Assembly (NCBI GenBank): GCA_965267405.1
Contig: OZ253954.1
Coordinates: 1,860,001-1,924,000 of the forward strand
DNA: 64,000 nt
Direction of reading: 5' to 3'
DNA from: JAPPOI01 sp028818055
GTDB lineage: Bacteria > Pseudomonadota > Alphaproteobacteria > Rhodobacterales > Rhodobacteraceae
Part shown: piece after piece, positions 41,279 to 50,107 of the stretch
Layout of the letters: the number at the start of each line of letters is the position of its first letter
Position numbering within the stretch: position 1 is the first letter of the stretch
Program-made: the position numbers and the translations under genes
Notes under the pieces: model-generated
The model's database searches: none
What the model was told of the DNA's origin: nothing
The model's input: only the letters and a program-made list of their open reading frames with translations

Positions 41279-42037
41279 TTAAAGTCTGATGACAGAGATC
41301 AGTCTGCCGTAGTCCGCCTCTTTCGCATGAACGCTGCGGCGGTACGAAAAAAATCGGTCTGGATCGGAATACGTGCAATGGCCGGTCCAAGTGGCCTTTG
41401 CGACGCCAGCTTCAGTCAATCGATCCACGCCGAACGCCGGAAGATCGAATTGAAAACGATCCCCGAAACCCGGCGCAAAGTAAGCGTCTGCATTGGGAAC
41501 AGCGACCGCAAACGCCTCTCGGAATTCTGGACCGACCTCATAAGAGCGCTGAGAAATACTCGGTCCTATGACGGCAACAATCCGGTCGCGATTTGCGCCA
41601 AGTTCTTCCATGGCGGTCACCGTATTTTCAAGAACCCCAGAAAGTGCACCTTTCCATCCGGCATGCGCCGCTCCGATGACGCCGCCTTCGGCGTCAGCGA
41701 AAAGAACCGGCTGACAGTCAGCTGTCAGGATGCCTAGAGCGATGCCGGGCGTTTTCGAGACCATCGCGTCAGCCTGAACGCCCTCGGCGTCGCTTGGAGC
41801 CTCGATGACTTGAACATCGGCCGAGTGAGTCTGGAAGATCGTGACCAAATCTTGGGCTTCTACACCCATCTCGTCGGCGACACGATCACGGTTCAGTTCA
41901 ACAGCCTCGCGTTGATCCGAAGAGCCAAGCCCGCAGTTAAGTCCATTAAAGATACCCGACGAGACACCGCCCTTACGCGTGAAGAACCCGTGCTGGGTTT
42001 CGCTCAGCAATTCAGAAGTGATGACTTCAAGGCTCAT
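41279..42037 (-). CDS. pgeF: Peptidoglycan editing factor PgeF (laccase-domain protein)
   Basis: 252 residues of the YfiH/PgeF family. In E. coli this enzyme removes wrongly incorporated L-serine from murein precursors; earlier it was called a polyphenol oxidase. Motifs: FFTRKGGVSSGIFNGLN (about 17-33), LTADCQPVLFAD (Cys ligand, about 104-115) and GAAHAGWKGAL (His ligand, about 121-131). It overlaps the upstream methyltransferase gene by 4 nt. Gene order lgt-midA-pgeF is conserved in alphaproteobacteria. Confidence 0.93.
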   Translation of the reverse strand: MSLEVITSELLSETQHGFFTRKGGVSSGIFNGLNCGLGSSDQREAVELNRDRVADEMGVEAQDLVTIFQTHSADVQVIEAPSDAEGVQADAMVSKTPGIALGILTADCQPVLFADAEGGVIGAAHAGWKGALSGVLENTVTAMEELGANRDRIVAVIGPSISQRSYEVGPEFREAFAVAVPNADAYFAPGFGDRFQFDLPAFGVDRLTEAGVAKATWTGHCTYSDPDRFFSYRRSVHAKEADYGRLISVIRL

Positions 42038-43095
42038 ACACCGACACCGGGCGGAGGGATGGAATCAGACGGATATAGTGCGAGTACTTTGAACAAGGTT
42101 CCCATTTCGTTCGGGTGCGTCAAGCGACGATGCGCAGCGACATGCGTTTCCAGTGCTGTGCCGGACATCCCATGTGCCAAAGAATTTGCGCGATCAGTAA
42201 TTCCCAACCGCTCAAGAAAAATGCCCTGAGGTGTCAACCGGCTGAAGGATGCCGGAGCTGCTTCTCGGGCGAGCGCCTCGAAGTCAACATGCGTGGTCAG
42301 GTCGGCCTCGCCCAGTGTGAGCAACGGATCAGCGGTCCGATGGTCTTTGACGCACTGCAAGGTATCGCCTAGCGACCTCCAATCACCGTAGTCGATGATC
42401 AAAGCAGCGCCGCCGAAAGATGCAATGCGTCTTCCGATGTCGGCAACGATCGCTTGAGCAGACGCACAATGCTCGACCAAATCGCCATCTTTGGTGTCTT
42501 GCAGCCGATGATCCAGCGCCTGCATTGGTGTTGGGTCTGTAAGTCCGAAGGCTAGCGCGTCGTTCTCCAGACCGACAACGCGTTCCCGCCAAAAAGCGCC
42601 ATCCCGAACAAACTGCCGTACTGGCAGGGCGTCGAAAAACTCATTGGCAATCAGGAAGGTAGGGCCGTCTGGCACCTCTTCGAACAAGTCGTGGTGTGCG
42701 ATAGGTGCTTGGATAGTCTCTTTCTGGACCCGACGCAAAACGGTGGAATGCTCAACCAAGTGTACCTTTGCACCGTCCTGAAATCCCGGTACCGACTTCG
42801 TCGCGCGCAGAATGTCGGCCATCAATGTGCCCCGACCGGGACCCAGCTCGACCAGGTTGAAAGGCGATGGTGATCCCTGATCCATCCAAGCCTGAGCGAT
42901 CGAAAGACCCACCAGTTCGCCAAACATCTGGCTGATCTCGGGGGCAGTGACAAAGTCCCCAGCCTGTCCGAGCGGGTCACGTGTTGTGTAGTAGCCGTGA
43001 TCGGGGTGCGACAGACACGTTGTCATGAACTCCGCGACCGTCATCGGGCCGTCAGCCCGAATGCGCTTCTCGATCCAAATTGTCAGCGGAGTCAT
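42034..43095 (-). CDS. MidA/NDUFAF7 family SAM-dependent methyltransferase
   Basis: 353 residues. The mitochondrial relative NDUFAF7 dimethylates an arginine of complex I subunit NDUFS2, so a role in maturing NADH dehydrogenase is the best guess. N-terminal ADGPMTVAEFMTTCLSHPDHGYYTTRDPLG is the family opening. The SAM-binding loop is ELGPGRGTLMADILRA (about 83-98). It overlaps lgt and pgeF by 4 nt on each side. Confidence 0.92.
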   Translation of the reverse strand: MTPLTIWIEKRIRADGPMTVAEFMTTCLSHPDHGYYTTRDPLGQAGDFVTAPEISQMFGELVGLSIAQAWMDQGSPSPFNLVELGPGRGTLMADILRATKSVPGFQDGAKVHLVEHSTVLRRVQKETIQAPIAHHDLFEEVPDGPTFLIANEFFDALPVRQFVRDGAFWRERVVGLENDALAFGLTDPTPMQALDHRLQDTKDGDLVEHCASAQAIVADIGRRIASFGGAALIIDYGDWRSLGDTLQCVKDHRTADPLLTLGEADLTTHVDFEALAREAAPASFSRLTPQGIFLERLGITDRANSLAHGMSGTALETHVAAHRRLTHPNEMGTLFKVLALYPSDSIPPPGVGV

Positions 43096-43976
43096 GATCG
43101 ACGTCGTGCAACGACGACAAATATCACTCCAATCGCAATCATAGGCACCGATAACAGCTGTCCCATCGACAGGCCGAAATCGCCAAGGAACAGAACGCGC
43201 CCGAATGGGTTCTCGGGCGAGATGAATTGCTCATCGGCCACACGGAAGAACTCGACAAAAAAGCGCGCAGCTCCGTAGCCCGCAAGGAACAGCCCGGTGA
43301 TTGCTCCGGGACGTTTCAACCACCCGCGTCCGAATGCCAGAACAAGCAAAACAATTCCCAGCAGCAGACCTTCGAGCCCCGCTTCGTACAGCTGCGATGG
43401 ATGCCGTGCGCAAAGCCCCTCGACACCAGGACAATCCTGCGCGCGCTGGCCGGGAAAAATGACGCCCCAAGGCACATCCGTTGGGCGCCCCCATAACTCT
43501 GCATTCACGAAATTGGCGATGCGTCCCAGCAAGAGCCCCGGTGGGGTGGCAATCGCCAATGCGTCTGCCACTTGAGCGATTGGCAATCCGCGTCGCCAGC
43601 AAAAGACCAAACCCGCCACCACGACGCCCAAGAACCCGCCGTGGAAAGCCATGCCACCTTCCCAGACGCGAATAATATCGCCGGGGTTTTCAAGGAAATG
43701 CGCCGGTTCGTAAAACAGCACGTACCCCATTCGACCACCAAGGATGATCCCGATGATCAACCAAGTGACAAGATCGTCCAAATTTTCTCGGGACATCGGG
43801 ATTGTGTCGTTTGGCCAAAGCTTGGGCCGCTTCAGCGCTCTTGAGATGATCCAAAAACCAATGAGTACCCCAGCAATGTAAGCGAGAGCGTACCAGTGGA
43901 TTGTCAAAGTCGTGAACCCTAGTGGGATCTCGACAAGTATCGGTGAAACGTTTGGAAAAGGGATGCCGTTGTTCAT
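43092..43976 (-). CDS. lgt: Prolipoprotein diacylglyceryl transferase
   Basis: Attaches diacylglycerol from phosphatidylglycerol to the lipobox cysteine of prelipoproteins, the first step in lipoprotein maturation. 294 residues, about seven transmembrane helices. The Lgt signature GRIANFVNAELWGRPTD (about 148-164) with its essential Arg/Asn is intact, as is HPSQLYEA. The ATG at 43976 is used; the in-frame TTG at 43988 lacks support. Substrates in this window include the lipoproteins at 12687 and 26640. It is divergent from ubiK. Confidence 0.96.
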   Translation of the reverse strand: MNNGIPFPNVSPILVEIPLGFTTLTIHWYALAYIAGVLIGFWIISRALKRPKLWPNDTIPMSRENLDDLVTWLIIGIILGGRMGYVLFYEPAHFLENPGDIIRVWEGGMAFHGGFLGVVVAGLVFCWRRGLPIAQVADALAIATPPGLLLGRIANFVNAELWGRPTDVPWGVIFPGQRAQDCPGVEGLCARHPSQLYEAGLEGLLLGIVLLVLAFGRGWLKRPGAITGLFLAGYGAARFFVEFFRVADEQFISPENPFGRVLFLGDFGLSMGQLLSVPMIAIGVIFVVVARRRS

Positions 43977-44015
43977 ATCGGTTCCCAACTGGCAGGGCGA
44001 TCAGGTGGCGTCAAG

Positions 44016-44044
44016 CTTGTGCAACGCTTTTGGACGCCCCATAT
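44016..44044 (+). promoter_or_regulatory. Sigma-32-like heat-shock promoter upstream of ubiK
   Basis: CTTGTGC (44016-44022), 14 bases, then CCCCATAT (44037-44044). The -10 matches the RpoH consensus CCCCATNT exactly, the -35 matches CTTG, and the spacing is canonical. The ATG of ubiK is 32 bp downstream. Confidence 0.55.
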
Positions 44045-44075
44045 AACGGTCACAAATCAGTGAACGGAGCAGGAC

Positions 44076-44330
44076 ATGCAAAACCGTAACAAGATCTTCG
44101 ATGACATCTCGCAGTTGATGACCAACGCGATGGGTGTTGCGCAAGGCGCGAAAGACGAGGCGGAAACCGCGATGAGCGGTTTGATCGATCGTTGGCTCGC
44201 GGACCGTGACTTCGTCACGCGCGAAGAATTTGATGCCGTCCGCGCAATGGCTCAAAAAGCGCGCGAAGAGAATGAGGCGCTAAAGGCCCGGATCGAAGCG
44301 CTTGAAAAAGGTGCAAAGACGGACGCGTAA
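44076..44330 (+). CDS. ubiK: Accessory factor UbiK (BMFP family)
   Basis: 84-residue amphipathic protein with a C-terminal coiled coil (about 50-80, FDAVRAMAQKAREENEALKARIEALE). UbiK assists the late ubiquinone biosynthesis complex together with UbiJ and lipids, and also belongs to the BMFP family of membrane-fusogenic proteins. N-terminal FDDISQLMTNAMGVAQGAKDE fits the family. It is monocistronic, between a sigma-32-like promoter and a strong terminator. Confidence 0.9.
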   Translation: MQNRNKIFDDISQLMTNAMGVAQGAKDEAETAMSGLIDRWLADRDFVTREEFDAVRAMAQKAREENEALKARIEALEKGAKTDA

Positions 44331-44373
44331 GCGTTCGATTCCCATCCCTCTGAAATCACTGTGGAAATCTCGG

Positions 44374-44400
44374 CGCGACCTGTGGACAGGTCGCGTTTTT
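44374..44400 (+). terminator. Rho-independent terminator of ubiK
   Basis: Stem CGCGACCT/AGGTCGCG (44374-44381 with 44388-44395), loop GTGGAC, followed directly by TTTTT. The stem could extend by two more pairs. Confidence 0.88.
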
Positions 44401-44563
44401 CTGTGGGCGGACGAAAAATTCATAATTTTGTGCTTTACAGAGTCCCGGTTTAGGCACACCATATCTCGTAAGGACTGGGGGAAAATCCACCGGACCTAGA
44501 GCAGGCACCAAGCTGTGGTAGCCAGAACGCGCTGCCCAGCACATATAAAAAAATGAGGCGCGC

Positions 44564-45064
44564 ATGTCGCTTTCCGAGCATTTCTCGACCGACGATCTAC
44601 ACCCAATCGACATTGTTGAACATCTGGCCGAACACCACGAGTGGGACTTCGACCGGGTCGCTGATGATCAAATCGCAATGGCAGTTGAGGGACAGTGGCG
44701 CACCTACTCAATAACGCTTGCATGGTCTCCAAACGATGAAACTCTCCGTCTGATCTGCACGTTCGAGATGGACCCTCCAAAAGACCGGATGGCCGATCTC
44801 TACGAAACCCTGAATGCCACGAATGACATGTGCTGGGCTGGCGCGTTTTCCTATTGGAGCGCCCAGAAGCTCATGGTGTGGCGGTATGGCTTGGTCCTCG
44901 CAGGTGGACAAATGGCTATTCCAGATCAGATCGACACGATGATCCGCGCAGCGGTTCTATCGGCCGAAAGGTTCTATCCAGCGTTTCAACTTGTGGCCTG
45001 GGGCAATGAAACACCCGAACAAGCGATGGGTGTTGCAATAGCCGAGGCATACGGCCGGGCATAA
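44564..45064 (+). CDS. YbjN domain-containing protein
   Basis: 166 residues of the YbjN family, a fold resembling type III secretion chaperones. N-terminal block HPIDIVEHLAEHHEWDFDRVADDQIAMAVEGQW, C-terminal ERFYPAFQLVAWG. In E. coli YbjN influences motility and stress gene expression; here the role is unknown. GAGG lies five bases before the ATG. It is followed by a strong terminator, so it is separate from proC. Confidence 0.87.
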   Translation: MSLSEHFSTDDLHPIDIVEHLAEHHEWDFDRVADDQIAMAVEGQWRTYSITLAWSPNDETLRLICTFEMDPPKDRMADLYETLNATNDMCWAGAFSYWSAQKLMVWRYGLVLAGGQMAIPDQIDTMIRAAVLSAERFYPAFQLVAWGNETPEQAMGVAIAEAYGRA

Positions 45065-45129
45065 CCGGCGACTTTATACCGTATCGCGCGTACCAAGATC
45101 ATTCCCCCTGATCTGCGATGCGGACATCC

Positions 45130-45170
45130 GAACCGGGTCGCTCATCGTGACCCGGTTCAGTTGTTTCTGG
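45130..45170 (+). terminator. Rho-independent terminator after the YbjN gene
   Basis: A perfect 10-bp stem GAACCGGGTC/GACCCGGTTC (45130-45139 with 45149-45158) with a 9-base loop, followed by AGTTGTTTCTGG. The tail is moderately T-rich. Confidence 0.75.
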
Positions 45171-45316
45171 GCCAATGAGTTTCACCTTTGTCGAACCTCG
45201 CCAAACCACAAATCCGCCCTGTTGCAATGTTCGACCGCTGAAAAAGACGGACAGTTTGCACCGACTTTCCCCCGGCCGAACAATCCCCTACACCTGCCGC
45301 AAAGGGGAGGTGTGGA

Positions 45317-46129
45317 ATGAGCTACGACACCATCAAAGATCGCGGCCTTGTATTGTTGGGTTGTGGCAAAATGGGCGGCGCGATGCTGCAAGGCTGGCTG
45401 GCGAATGATCTGCCACCATCTTCAGTTTACGTTGTCGATCCCTTTCCTGCCGACTGGCTGAACAGCACTGGTGTGCATATCAATGCTGCGGTTCCGACAA
45501 ATCCCGCCGTATTGGTCGTCGCGGTCAAGCCGCAGATGATGGGTGATGCGCTTCCAGACGTTGCGGCGCTGGGTGGCGGTGAAACACTGGTGGTCTCCAT
45601 CGCAGCAGGAACGACGATCTCTCATTTTGAAGATGTTTTCGGCCCTGAAACTCCGATCATCCGCGCCATGCCGAATACCCCGGCAGCTGTAGGCCAGGGG
45701 ATCACCGCGTTGATCGGAAACGACAGCTCAACTGCAGCCCAGCTTGATACAGCCGAGGCGCTGCTAGCCGCGGTTGGCAAGACGGTGCGACTGACCAGCG
45801 AAGATCAAATGGATGCGGTGACCGCTGTTTCAGGTTCAGGACCAGCCTATGTGTTTCATCTGATCGAAACCATGGCTGCCGCTGGTGAAGCGGAAGGACT
45901 ACCCGCCGATCTTGCCATGGAATTGGCACTGACAACGGTTGCTGGCGCCGGTGCGCTGGCTGAGCAATCGGAAGACACGCCGACGCAACTTCGTATCAAT
46001 GTGACCAGTCCAAATGGAACGACGCAGGCCGCGCTTGAGGTCTTGATGGACGAAACGACAGGCTTTCCGGATGTTGTTACACGCGGTGTGGCGGCGGCTG
46101 CCAATCGCAGCAGGGAGTTGGGCAAATGA
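45317..46129 (+). CDS. proC: Pyrroline-5-carboxylate reductase
   Basis: Last step of proline biosynthesis, reducing pyrroline-5-carboxylate with NAD(P)H. 270 residues. N-terminal Rossmann motif GCGKMGGAML (about 13-22), VAVKPQMM (about 71-78), MPNTPAAVG (about 117-125) and the C-terminal dimer/substrate region SGSGPAYVFHLIE with SPNGTTQAALEV. First gene of an operon with csaA and a 2-hydroxyacid dehydrogenase; the stop overlaps the next ATG by 4 nt. Confidence 0.97.
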   Translation: MSYDTIKDRGLVLLGCGKMGGAMLQGWLANDLPPSSVYVVDPFPADWLNSTGVHINAAVPTNPAVLVVAVKPQMMGDALPDVAALGGGETLVVSIAAGTTISHFEDVFGPETPIIRAMPNTPAAVGQGITALIGNDSSTAAQLDTAEALLAAVGKTVRLTSEDQMDAVTAVSGSGPAYVFHLIETMAAAGEAEGLPADLAMELALTTVAGAGALAEQSEDTPTQLRINVTSPNGTTQAALEVLMDETTGFPDVVTRGVAAAANRSRELGK

Positions 46130-46461
46130 CGCTTGAGTTTGACGAGTTCATGAAAGTCGATATCCGTGTTGGCATCATCAAACGCGCTGAGCCATTCCCT
46201 GAGGCCAGAAAACCCGCGTTCAAGCTCTTCGTCGATTTCGGCGATGAGATTGGCGAAAAGAAAAGTTCCGCCCAAATAACAAAGCACTACGATCTGGACA
46301 CGCTCCCGGGTCGAAAAGTCTTGGCGGTCGTGAACTTTGCGCCGCGCCAAATCGGGCCTTTCATGTCCGAGGTGCTGGTTTTGGGTGTGCCCGACGCAGA
46401 CGACGAAGTCGTTCTGCTGGCACCAGATAAAGACGTTCCTATCGGAGGTCGGATGTACTGA
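46126..46461 (+). CDS. tRNA-binding protein, CsaA type
   Basis: 111 residues forming a lone OB-fold tRNA-binding domain, as in CsaA, a proposed secretion chaperone related to the C-terminus of methionyl-tRNA synthetase. Motifs: MKVDIRVGIIKRAEPFPEARKPAFKLFVDFG (about 9-39), SSAQITKHY, and VVNFAPRQIGPFMSEVLVLG (about 68-87). It overlaps proC by 4 nt and the next gene by 1 nt, so expression is tightly linked to proline synthesis genes; the reason is unclear. Confidence 0.9.
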   Translation: MTLEFDEFMKVDIRVGIIKRAEPFPEARKPAFKLFVDFGDEIGEKKSSAQITKHYDLDTLPGRKVLAVVNFAPRQIGPFMSEVLVLGVPDADDEVVLLAPDKDVPIGGRMY

Positions 46462-47420
46462 TGCAGAAACTACTTGTTACCCGACCGCTTCCTGACGCAG
46501 TGATCGAAGCGCTGTCATCAGAGTTCGAGACAACGGTCCGCCCGGAAACATCCCCAATGCCTGCCGAGGATATGACCACTGCGCTTCAAGACTATGATGC
46601 GCTTCTTCCAACGCTACGCGACCCACTTTCAGCAGAAGTCATTGCCGCCGCAGAAGATATTCGCTGCAAGATTCTGGCTAACTTCGGTGTGGGATATAAC
46701 CACATTGACGTTGCAGCCGCCGAAGCCGCCGGAATGCTCGTAACCAACACACCGGGTGCTGTGACTGACGCGACTGCGGACATTGCAATGACGCTGATGC
46801 TGATGACCTGCAGGCGCGCGGGCGAGGGTGAGCGCGTGGTGCGTGCCGGCAATTGGGACGGATGGCATCCGACCCAGTTCCTCGGCATGCACATGACTGG
46901 CAAAACCGTGGGAATTGTCGGTATGGGCCGCATTGGTAAGGCCATCGCGAAACGCGCCGCGCTCGGTTTCGACATGAAAGTCGTTTTTTTCAACCGGAGC
47001 CCCGTGGCTGACCCTGGTGTCCCCGCGACCCAACTGGAAACCCTCGAGTCGGTGTGTTCGGCATCTGACATTGTTGTTGTCGCTGTTCCGGCCACGCCCG
47101 AAACGCATCACATCATCAATGCAGCCGCCTTGGCAGCCATGCAGGAACATACGATTCTCGTGAACATCGCACGAGGGGATGTTGTAGACGAAACAGCGCT
47201 TATTGAAGCGCTTGAAGCCGGAAAAATCGGCGGAGCAGGTCTGGACGTTTATGAATTCGAACCCGAGGTTCCCAAGGCGTTGATGGCAATGGAAAATGTC
47301 ACGCTATTCCCGCACCTCGGAACGGCTGCGCTCGAGGTGCGAGTCGATATGGGGCTGATGGCCGCCGCAAATCTGAACGCATGGATCGCAGGCGAAGAAC
47401 TTCCAAATAGAGTGAGCTGA
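46461..47420 (+). CDS. D-2-hydroxyacid dehydrogenase (glyoxylate/hydroxypyruvate reductase-like)
   Basis: 319 residues. NAD(P)-binding GIVGMGRIGKAIA (about 151-163), catalytic Arg in NIARGDVVDE (about 233-242), the Glu in EFEPEVP (about 263-269) and the acid/base His in FPHLGTAALE (about 281-290). The FGVGYNHIDVAAA block is typical of glyoxylate reductase (GyaR) and relatives. Likely substrates are glyoxylate or hydroxypyruvate. Third gene of the proC operon. Confidence 0.93.
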   Translation: MQKLLVTRPLPDAVIEALSSEFETTVRPETSPMPAEDMTTALQDYDALLPTLRDPLSAEVIAAAEDIRCKILANFGVGYNHIDVAAAEAAGMLVTNTPGAVTDATADIAMTLMLMTCRRAGEGERVVRAGNWDGWHPTQFLGMHMTGKTVGIVGMGRIGKAIAKRAALGFDMKVVFFNRSPVADPGVPATQLETLESVCSASDIVVVAVPATPETHHIINAAALAAMQEHTILVNIARGDVVDETALIEALEAGKIGGAGLDVYEFEPEVPKALMAMENVTLFPHLGTAALEVRVDMGLMAAANLNAWIAGEELPNRVS

Positions 47421-47527
47421 AAATCCCGCGCTTTTTTTGGTTTTCGCTTCCGAGTTGACCCAAATCATGGCCGTGCGATTCGGCATGCGGCAACGTGGCA
47501 CTCAGATTTTCAGTTTGGAGATTTCTG

Positions 47528-48100
47528 ATGAAGGTACTCGTTGTATATGCATCGACTGATGGGCACTCGCGAAAAATCGCCCGGTCCGTAACCGGCCAGA
47601 TTGCTGACAGTGGTCACGCTGTCGAAATGCTGCCCGCAGTTGATTCCGAAGGCGTCGACATTGGTCAGTATGACAGGGTCGCTCTGATTGGTTCGCTTCA
47701 TGGCGGGCACTATCAGAGACATCTGTCCGATTTTGCCGCCGACAACAGTGATGCCCTGAACGAGCTGAATAGCATTTTCCTCTCCGTTTCTCTGACGGCT
47801 GCTGGTCATGATGCGGACGACTGGACGGGGCTTGAAAAAGTGTTGAGCGAGTTCATCGATGCAACTGGCTGGAAACCCACGGATGTGCTGCAGGTCGCCG
47901 GAGCATATGTGCCATCGAAGTACGACATTTTCCGTCGATTTGTTATGCGGCGGATCATTGCTGCCAAGGATCCCGACGCCAATCTGGATCAAGATAAAGA
48001 ATACACAGACTGGCTGGCCCTACACGAGTTTATCGATACATGGCTCGCGAGCACTCGCCTCACGTCAGCTCCAATTAAGCAGTTAGTCGCCGCGCCTTAG
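47528..48100 (+). CDS. Flavodoxin-domain protein, HemG-like protoporphyrinogen oxidase
   Basis: 190 residues from the ATG at 47528 (GGAG eight bases upstream). FMN-binding flavodoxin loop VVYASTDGHSRKIA (about 5-18), then LIGSLHGGHYQRHLSDF (about 54-70), which is characteristic of the menaquinone/ubiquinone-dependent HemG family, and a C-terminal KEYTDWLALHEFIDTWLA. It may oxidise protoporphyrinogen IX in heme synthesis; an unrelated flavodoxin role is possible. Monocistronic. Confidence 0.82.
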   Translation: MKVLVVYASTDGHSRKIARSVTGQIADSGHAVEMLPAVDSEGVDIGQYDRVALIGSLHGGHYQRHLSDFAADNSDALNELNSIFLSVSLTAAGHDADDWTGLEKVLSEFIDATGWKPTDVLQVAGAYVPSKYDIFRRFVMRRIIAAKDPDANLDQDKEYTDWLALHEFIDTWLASTRLTSAPIKQLVAAP

Positions 48101-48232
48101 TTATTGAATGGACTGCAGGGAATGCCTGCAAAAAGCGAGATTCGTGAGTGTTGATGGCAGTTTGCATTGCAGCGTTTTGTGTTCTCCGTGCGAGACGACG
48201 CGAAGAGGTCTGACTAAGGCAATGTTTCGGGA

Positions 48233-48811
48233 TTAATCCGCGACGGCTTCTCTCCAATGCCGCCGGCACAGCGAAACGTATGTTTCGTTTCCCCCAATCT
48301 GCACCTGTTCGCCGTCTTTAAGCGCGTTTCCGTCTGCATCTTGCCGGACGACCATGGTGGCCTTTTTCCCGCAAAAGCAAATTGTGCGAGCCTCGCGCAT
48401 TTCATCGGCCAAAGCCAACAATGCCGCTGAGCCCGGGAAAAGCTCGCCGCGGAAATCAACACGAAGGCCGTAACACATGACCGGCAGCCCCAGGTCATCG
48501 ACGGCACGCGCCAATTGCCAAACCTGATCCTTGGTCAGGAACTGAGCCTCGTCCACGAACACACAAGCCACAGGCCCCTGTTTCTTCCGGCGCTCGAGCA
48601 TTTCAAATAGATCGCTTTGGTTGTCGTAGGTATCCGCCTCAGAGCTGATACCGATACGACTTCCAATTTTGCCGTCTCCGGCCCGCCCGTCAAACGCCGC
48701 GGTCAGCAGATACGTCTGCATACCGCGCTCCCGATAGTTGTACGATGCTTGCAACAGAAGCGTCGATTTCCCGGCATTCATTGTTGAGTAATGGAAGTAG
48801 AGCTTGGCCAT
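48233..48811 (-). CDS. tdk: Thymidine kinase
   Basis: Salvage kinase converting thymidine to dTMP, 192 residues, type II (TK1-like). Walker A MNAGKST (about 11-17), catalytic FVDEAQFL (about 87-94), zinc ribbon with CFCGKK (about 146-151) and a second pair ending SLCRRHW. It follows the KASIII gene on the same strand across a 74-bp gap. Confidence 0.96.
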   Translation of the reverse strand: MAKLYFHYSTMNAGKSTLLLQASYNYRERGMQTYLLTAAFDGRAGDGKIGSRIGISSEADTYDNQSDLFEMLERRKKQGPVACVFVDEAQFLTKDQVWQLARAVDDLGLPVMCYGLRVDFRGELFPGSAALLALADEMREARTICFCGKKATMVVRQDADGNALKDGEQVQIGGNETYVSLCRRHWREAVAD

Positions 48812-48885
48812 TCCAATGGCCTATCGAAGCGCCTAAGGACCTTCAAGACGACAATCGAGTACGGTGCAAATTGGAAGTGTTTTTC

Positions 48886-50001
48886 TTAAACCCGTTCCAA
48901 CACCGCGGATCCAACCGAGTACCCGGCGCCGAAGGAGCATAGCAATCCCACATCGCCGGGTGCCATATCGTCCGAGTACTTCGAAAACGCGATGATCGAA
49001 CCCGCGGATGAGGTATTGGCATAGTCTTGCAGGATGTTTGGCTGTTCGCCGGCTTCAGGTTCACGACCAAGTACTTTTTTGCCGATGTAATCGTTCATCG
49101 TCTTGTTTGCTTGGTGAAGCCACAAACGCTTCAGGTCGCCAGCTTGAACTTGTTCGTGCTCCATATGGTTTGCGATGTGCGTGCTTACCATCGGCAGCAC
49201 CTCTTTGAAGACCTTGCGGCCGTTCTGCATGAATTGCATATCGCGGCGGTCTTCCATCTGGTCATGTGTCCGGCGCAAGAAGCCGTTGTTGTTTCGAATA
49301 TTGTTCGAGAATTTCGTGACGCATCTGGTTGACCGAATACGGAATCCAGATTTTCCGTCTTCTTCCCGCTCAACAACCATCGCGGTTGCAACGTCGCCGA
49401 AGATGAAGTGACAATCGCGATCGCGCCATTCCAGATGGGCCGAACAAATCTCGGGGCTCACTACAATGGCGCATTTTACCGAGCCAGTGCGCACCATGTC
49501 GGCCGCTGTTTGCAATCCGAATGTTGCAGATGAGCAGGCAACGTTCATGTCAAACGCGAAGCCGCCGGCTCCCAGAAGCTCCTGAATTTCCACGGCAATT
49601 GCGGGATAGGCCCGCTCGTGGTTTGAAGCCGCGCACAGGATTAAGTCGACATCTTCAGGCGCGCGACCCGCTTGCGCGAGCGCGGTTTGAATGGCGTGCA
49701 CACCCATCTCAGCCATCAGACCCGGCGCGTCGTCTGCGCGCGCATCCAGTCGCGGGAACATCCGGGTAGGGTCTAGAACACCATCCTTGTTCATCACGTA
49801 ACGTTGCTCGATTCCACTGGCTTCGCGAATAAAGTCGGCGCTCGAATGCGTGCGTTCTGCCACTTCGCCAGCGACGATTTCTTCTTCATGCGCAGCGTTA
49901 AACCGATCGACGAAGGCATTATAACTTTCGACCAGTTCTTCGTTCGTGATGACGTTTTCGGGGGTGAATACACCTGTTCCCGTAATGATCGCTGAATGCA
50001 T
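48886..50001 (-). CDS. Beta-ketoacyl-ACP synthase III family protein
   Basis: 371 residues of the FabH fold. The catalytic triad is intact: Cys in NVACSSATFG (about 154-163), His in LHQANKTMNDYI (about 294-305) and Asn in YANTSSAGS (about 328-336). It is longer than housekeeping FabH (about 320), mainly through the insertion SNNIRNNNGFLRRTHDQMEDRRD (about 230-252). It may therefore use a special acyl primer rather than acetyl-CoA, or act in initiation like FabY. Substrate undetermined. Confidence 0.9.
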   Translation of the reverse strand: MHSAIITGTGVFTPENVITNEELVESYNAFVDRFNAAHEEEIVAGEVAERTHSSADFIREASGIEQRYVMNKDGVLDPTRMFPRLDARADDAPGLMAEMGVHAIQTALAQAGRAPEDVDLILCAASNHERAYPAIAVEIQELLGAGGFAFDMNVACSSATFGLQTAADMVRTGSVKCAIVVSPEICSAHLEWRDRDCHFIFGDVATAMVVEREEDGKSGFRIRSTRCVTKFSNNIRNNNGFLRRTHDQMEDRRDMQFMQNGRKVFKEVLPMVSTHIANHMEHEQVQAGDLKRLWLHQANKTMNDYIGKKVLGREPEAGEQPNILQDYANTSSAGSIIAFSKYSDDMAPGDVGLLCSFGAGYSVGSAVLERV

Positions 50002-50107
50002 GAAATGACCTCCGCCTTCGCTGGCATTACAGCTAGCGATAACACCAGTCAGAGGGCAAGGGTGACGCTAGGTCGTTTGTGCTATGATGCCGTTCGGAGG
50101 CCCGCCG

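Noticed and set aside
47421..47480. T-rich stretch after the 2-hydroxyacid dehydrogenase gene as a terminator
   Set aside because: There is a run of T (CTTTTTTT), but I could not find a stable stem before it.
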